From Hevea brasiliensis (lineage: Eukaryota > Streptophyta > Magnoliopsida > Malpighiales > Euphorbiaceae), in contig NC_079505.1 of NCBI RefSeq assembly GCF_030052815.1, forward strand, positions 20,744,956-20,808,955: a stretch of DNA of 64,000 nucleotides. Direction: 5' to 3'. This document shows positions 59,391-64,000 of this stretch, piece after piece. A model generated the notes under the pieces. The model saw nothing but the letters and a program-made list of their open reading frames with translations, was not told the DNA's origin and ran no database searches. The translations under genes were made by a program, and so were the position numbers. How positions within the stretch are numbered: position 1 is the first letter of the stretch; every line of letters begins with the position of its first letter.

Positions 59391-59640
59391 CACAATTGCC
59401 ATTGTCATGAGACCATAGCTAGTTTCATGACACAGAGTGTATCGACAGAGCAAGATGCACTCAATTTTCACATGACACAATTATCACTGTTATGAGACCG
59501 TAGCTAGTCTCATGATGCAGAGTGTATCGACAGAGCAAGATACACTCATTTTTCACGTGACACAGTTATTACTGTTATGAGATCGTAGCTAGTCTCATAA
59601 CATAGAGTATGTCGACCGAGCAAGATATACTTGATCGTCA
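59391..59640 (+). repeat. 85-bp tandem repeat, three copies, G 3' UTR
   Basis: Units start at 59391, 59476 and 59561 (cacaattgcc, cacaattatc, cacagttatt), exact period 85, each with a tagctagt and a gtatcgacagagcaaga-like string. The last unit is the most diverged. Confidence 0.9.
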
Positions 59641-59726
59641 TAGCCAATGTTTCATAGTTATTAGAAATTTGAGTTTCACTTTGACGAAACTTGAGCAATG
59701 CTATCGCATTGATTTCAACTTTCGCC

Positions 59727-59742
59727 AAAGTGGGGGGCAAAC
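59727..59742 (+). other. Polypurine tract, element G
   Basis: AAAGTGGGGGGCAAAC directly before TGTAGACCC of the 3' LTR; proves the plus orientation of G. Confidence 0.88.
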
Positions 59743-62665
59743 TGTAGACCCTTATTTTGTGATGAGTATGTGCATTGAGGTTGTGGGAAACCCGATGATG
59801 AAAAATTATATGACTGTAAGATGTAATTGGAGGCATGGAGCTGAATTATTAATTCCGTGGCATGATCTTGAAAAAAAATAATAATATGTTTTTTTTGGGA
59901 AGCGAATTTAATTAAATTTAAATAATATTTTGTTTTGTTTAAATTTAATATAGGTAATTTTTTAAATGTACCTAATTAAGTTTAATTGGGCCCTATTGGC
60001 CTAAGAAAGACTAGTTATAAATTTTAAATAAGACCTATTTAATTTATTTTTTGAAAATTAAAATAAGAAGATATCTTTTTGTCTATCTCTCTCTTCCTAT
60101 TGGTTGGAACACCTCACCCATATCCCGGTCTCATCCAAATCCCTCGATTCCAGTTGTTTAAGTTATCTGAACCTTATCACACTAGGACTTCAAATCCTAC
60201 CACGATTCTTCCTCACTCCCTATTGATGCCTTCCCCTTTCCTTCTCTTCTCATTGGTTGAAACACCTCATCCATATTTCAGTCTCACCCAAATTCTGCAA
60301 TCTAGTTGTTTAAGTTATCTGAACTTTATCACGCTAGGACTCCAAACCCTATCACACTTCTCTCCCAAAACCCTATAAATACCCCACTGATAAAAAAAAA
60401 AAAAAAGGAGGAGAATGGGAAGAAAGAGAAAGAGAAAATTTAGAGCTATAAGAAATTTAGAGATATTCAAGACTCTTTGAGTTCTCCCTTATTTTTTTTC
60501 TTTTCTTCAAGAAGATTTTCATACAAGATTTCTAGAAGGTCAGTTTTTATGGTTTTCTTTTCAAGATCTATGCCGCACAATATTTTAATTCTATGCTCTT
60601 TGTCTTCAATTTATTTTATATGTTCATATAGATCATGTAATCATGTTTAATTTGAGGGGAAACACAACTCTGCACATATTTAGTTTCTGTCTCTCGTATT
60701 TTTATTATTTTAGTTTATTTTCTGAATCTGTAAAAAATTTGTAAAAATTATATTCATATTCTACACGAAATTCCATTAATTTTAGGCTCAAGAATCACTA
60801 AAAAAGCTTTAATATTTTGTAAGTTATGGCTATTTGAAGTTAGGGTTCCTGTAAAATCTGATTTGCAGGATATCCGACTTTTAGAGCCCATATCTCCCTT
60901 GTTCCTTAATATTTTTGTGTAAATCTAGTGTCTAAAATTAACTTCAGAATCTTATGAATCCTTTCCAATTGGTTTTGCATTCATATCTGTTGTGGTTAAT
61001 GAGTTATGAATTTTACAAAAAAGTAATACGATTCTATCACTTAGAAAAGTTATGATTTATGTAGACCATTCGGCTAGGGTTTTGTTTGATTTATAAATTT
61101 TATGATCTTGTATGATATGTAGGCTGTATTCTATAATTTTTTTATGATTTTTAGGCATGTATAACTATTTTTAAAAAATCAGATTTCTTGCTACCGTTAA
61201 TCTGCCAGAATTTAGAAATTGTATATTTATGCATGTTCTTGTATTTTCTTGGGTTTTAATTGATATTTGATCTATTTTTCTGTGTTCTTTTAATTCAAGA
61301 AATGTTATGAAGTGTTTGGATCATGTTAGCAGACTTAGACCATTAGGTAGTTGTAACTAATTAGGAATCTTAACTCTTTAGGAGACTAGAGTTAGAATCC
61401 AATGTAAATTGTTATTAATATTTTCTTTATTTCTTTTATTTTCTTTAGTACAAAACTGGTAAGTAGCACTGAGGTAAGTACCAAAGAGGGCATTTGCGTG
61501 GAGCTTATATGGAGCTAAACGGGAGTAAGCCAGGGATATCATTGCCATACTAGAAGAGAAGACCCTTTTTTAAGGGTAGCTTGCCTCAATGGCAACTGCA
61601 TTTACCAACAGGTAAGTAGCTCTAAACTTCTCGAATAACCATTGGCATGAAATTGTAATAATAATAGAACTTTTATTTGGTAAATTAAAATTAACTTTGT
61701 TTTTAATTTAACTGACTTTTGCATGTAATTAATTTAAGTAAATACTTTGTAAATTAAAATTAACCTTGTTTGTAAATTAAACTAACATTGGCATATAAAT
61801 AAATTTAATTTAATACTTGATAATTGTAAAATAAATTTGCATATTAGAAATCTTTATTAGGTTGTGATTGTTTGGGCCTTATGTGATATTAGAATAAATT
61901 ACATATGTACATAATTAACTTAGTTCAATTATCCTTAGGATAACTTGGTGAAAATTAATTAATTAGGTTAAATAGAAACGTAGGGTTATTTGAAATTGAA
62001 TTTTGTTTGTAAATTAAATTCTCAATAATAAATTAATTTTAATCATCTGGTAAATATCATTTAAATAATTAGCAACCCCATAGATAGGAATTACTTGTGC
62101 ATGAAAATTGTGTGTAAACAACAACCCTTTTGTGAATTACTTGCGTGTGTAGGATTAGAATTGCATTTTTTAGGATGAAGTTTAATAAAGGAATGATAAA
62201 CAAGACTTTTAGAAACATTAGTAGAGGACTGGCACTCGAATTAATGAGGTTAGACCAGGCGTAAGGGGTGCCTAACACCTTCCCCTTACGTACCCACTAT
62301 CCCGAACCTAGACATTGGGTTATGGTAATGACGGTTGTGGAAACTCTGCAAGGAGTAAGTTGGCATCCATGACCCTCAAAAGAAACACTGAATATGTCCC
62401 GGTTATTACCCGGGTGGCGACTCCTGTCTATCTATGCCTTCGTGGCATAAATCCTTAGTACCGTGGTAGTGTTATGGGAAGACGGTACTTACCAGTGGTT
62501 TGATTCTATTAGGATTGTATGAAGTGCATGTCTAGGAAATGCTGTCTAAGGAGGTGGTACTTAAGTGAGACCATTGTGACTCCACCATCTTTCCTGGGCA
62601 TTACCTGGTGTATTTTATATAATTCTAATAGATGATATTTCGCCTCACGCCCCCCTTGCCCTTCA
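59743..62665 (+). repeat. Element G 3' LTR
   Basis: 2923 bp, colinear with 51874-54804. TATA box at 60374-60380. The end reads CCCTTCA where the 5' LTR has CCCTACA, a single change next to the duplication TGGTG. Confidence 0.93.
60374..60380 (+). promoter_or_regulatory. TATA box, G 3' LTR
   Basis: TATAAAT at the place equivalent to 52504-52510. If active, it would read out of G into the remaining part of D's LTR and H. Confidence 0.55.
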
Positions 62666-62670
62666 TGGTG
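62666..62670. repeat. Target-site duplication of element G, right copy
   Basis: TGGTG; D's LTR resumes with catatcggg at 62671, as at the empty site near 28409. Confidence 0.92.
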
Positions 62671-62889
62671 CATATCGGGTTATTTTTATTATTTTTGTAC
62701 CAATTAATAAATTCTCTAAATTTTATTTTATTTTCTCTAAATTTTTTCTATATTTTCTTAACATTTATTCCATCAATTTATGCCTTCTTACTATAGTTTA
62801 AGTGTAGTTCCAGACATTCTAGCTGTTCGAACAGACATTAGTCGTCGGAATAGTAGAATGTACGGACTACCTACGGTGAAGGCATTACA
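62671..62889 (-). repeat. Element D 5' LTR, outer part
   Basis: Completes D's 5' LTR beyond G; colinear with about 28410-28628. On the minus strand it starts TGTAATGCC, one base off the usual TGTAACxC start. Confidence 0.9.
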
Positions 62890-64000
62890 ATTAGGAAGTC
62901 TAATTATGACCCTAACTTAACCAAATTGCTAAACAAAGTTGATCTAGCAAATCTGCCCTGATTCTTGACTGACCTGGAAATCCTACACAATGAGCCATCC
63001 AACCAGTTTTGGCAAAATTACCATAACTTGGACTACAAAACTGCAAATATAGTAATTCAAAAACTAAAACTCTCATAAGACATAGAACTAAAAACTTTAT
63101 ATTTTGATCAAAACCCAGTTCTTAAGGCAAGGTAGGGGAATTGTTGGGAAAAGTCAGGAATCCCAAATCTGAAATTCGTGCACCTTAGCTATTTAGCCTT
63201 ATGACCTCCGAATGGTTATTAGGCCATAACTTCCTCTACAAAACTCCAATTTAAGTGATTCAAATTGATTTAGAAATCTAAGAAAAGACCTAAAATATTG
63301 TTTTAGGGACCAGGGCCAATATACCTGGGTATAAAATGCAAAGCTAAGGTACAAATCTTGGAAACCTAGAATTTCAAGAATATGGCACCCAAAATAGTGT
63401 TTAGTAAATTGGCCATAACTTGAGATCCAAAATTCTAAATTGAGTGATTCAAAAAGGAAAATAAAACTAATACATAGAGAAACAATTTTCATGAAGAACA
63501 CCTCATCAAATTATGACTAGAACTATGCTGAAATGGGGTTGCAAAGTCAGGGTCTAGAACTGCCCTGAACCCAAAATGCATTGAAATTGTAAAATTAACT
63601 TAGGGATGCATTAGGCATTTATTTGATTAGCTATTGGAGATAATTGGGATGAGTATTGAGATACTTTAATTGTGTGTTATCAGTAGAAAAGGAGGCCTTG
63701 AGAGGCAAGGAGAAGCAAATCAAGAAAAAGGAAATCCATTGAAGGCTTATTTACAAATAACCTTTTTCTTTGTTTTGAACTTTGTAATTGATTTGAATGA
63801 ATTTATTATGAATGAGTTATGATTTTTCTTGCATTTGAGAACTTTAATTTTATGAAATGAATTTGTGATTATGGAAAGGCGGATGTTGGCCCTTTTATAT
63901 CATTGTAGCAGGGGTGGGCCAGTTTTGAATGATTTTTGAAGTATTTGAGAGCTTGTTGTGTTGCCAAATCAGAATGGGAATTATTTGTAAATAAAATGTG
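62890..64000 (+). repeat. Element H LTR, second part (continues past window)
   Basis: Starts with ATTAG, the partner of ATCAG at 25155-25159. Contains three copies (near 63022, 63220 and 63413) of the degenerate module ccataactt...actccaat...gtgattcaaa that recurs in the other LTRs. No PBS or LTR end is seen before base 64000. Confidence 0.75.

Larger units (their letters stand above)
51874..62665 (+). mobile_element. Element G: defective Ogre/Tat-type gypsy element in D's 5' LTR
   Basis: 10.8 kb with 2.9-kb LTRs, TGGTG duplication, tRNA-Arg-type PBS and a G-rich PPT. The internal region is only 4.9 kb and keeps scraps of gag, the Cys/His linker, the RT front and integrase ends; capsid, RT palm, RNase H and the integrase core are gone. 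The 3' untranslated region holds several tandem-repeat arrays. PBS type and protein scraps place it in the Tat/Ogre lineage. Confidence 0.87.
25160..62889 (-). mobile_element. Element D: gypsy chromovirus inserted in H LTR, carrying nested E and G
   Basis: Full-length layout on the minus strand: 5' LTR (62889-48592, interrupted by G), PBS, gag, protease, RT, [E insertion 45746-30654], RNase H, integrase with chromodomain, PPT region, 3' LTR (28628-25160). The two LTRs are about 3.5 kb. Pol is broken by stops and substitutions. Confidence 0.9.

Noticed and set aside
59391..59640. CRISPR-like array
   Set aside because: Units are head-to-tail repeats without unique spacers, in a plant retrotransposon.
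1..64000. Host protein-coding or tRNA genes
   Set aside because: All credible coding similarity is retroelement-derived; the tRNA-related strings are primer binding sites only.

Overview
This window is plant nuclear repeat DNA: AT-rich, with no host gene that I can support. Almost every base belongs to Ty3/gypsy LTR retrotransposons stacked inside one another, plus one LINE remnant. The long (3.2-3.8 kb) LTRs starting TGTAACACCC, the iMet-tRNA primer sites (TGGTATCAGAGC), the chromodomain-type end of the integrase and a separate Ogre/Tat element with a tRNA-Arg primer site point to a eudicot. LTR style suggests Euphorbiaceae (Hevea/Manihot-like), but that is an impression, not a demonstration.

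Left block (1-18640, elements on the minus strand): two Tekay/Del-type chromovirus copies, A (1-4159, cut by the window edge) and B (7533-15263), lie in tandem and share one LTR (4160-7532); the outer LTR of B is 15264-18640. B's RNase H region is split by C (9159-12186), which carries a perfect 5-bp duplication (ATGTC). C is a chimera. One end is a truncated Tekay LTR joined to a gag fragment and PBS. The other end is a 535-bp palindrome (251-bp arms, 33-bp loop) whose arms contain 5S-rRNA-derived sequence, as in Cassandra TRIM LTRs. The A/B array sits next to an RTE-type LINE (18641-20490).

Right block (21245-64000): an LTR-like stretch (21245-23033) is interrupted by the plus-strand LTR of element H (23034-25159 and 62890 onward). 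Element D (25160-62889, minus) sits inside H's LTR. Element E (30654-45746, minus, duplication AACTT) sits inside D's pol. A solo LTR F (35139-38967, plus, duplication TAGTC) sits inside E's integrase. A defective Ogre/Tat element G (51874-62665, plus, duplication TGGTG) sits inside D's 5' LTR. The nesting gives a relative order: H before D, then E and G, with F after E.

All coding regions are broken, each copy by its own lesions: RT FIDD reads FIVD in A and FIND in D, is followed directly by a stop in B, and is intact in E; integrase catalytic Asp residues are lost in A and B but kept in D and E. The most unusual signals are the Cassandra/Tekay chimera C, a 74-bp GT-AG intron-like insert in E's integrase whose removal restores the reading frame exactly, 5S-box-like motifs in the LTRs of E, F and H, a hairpin beside GCACCACTRAG shared by the LTRs of A-F, and several tandem-repeat arrays in G's 3' untranslated region.
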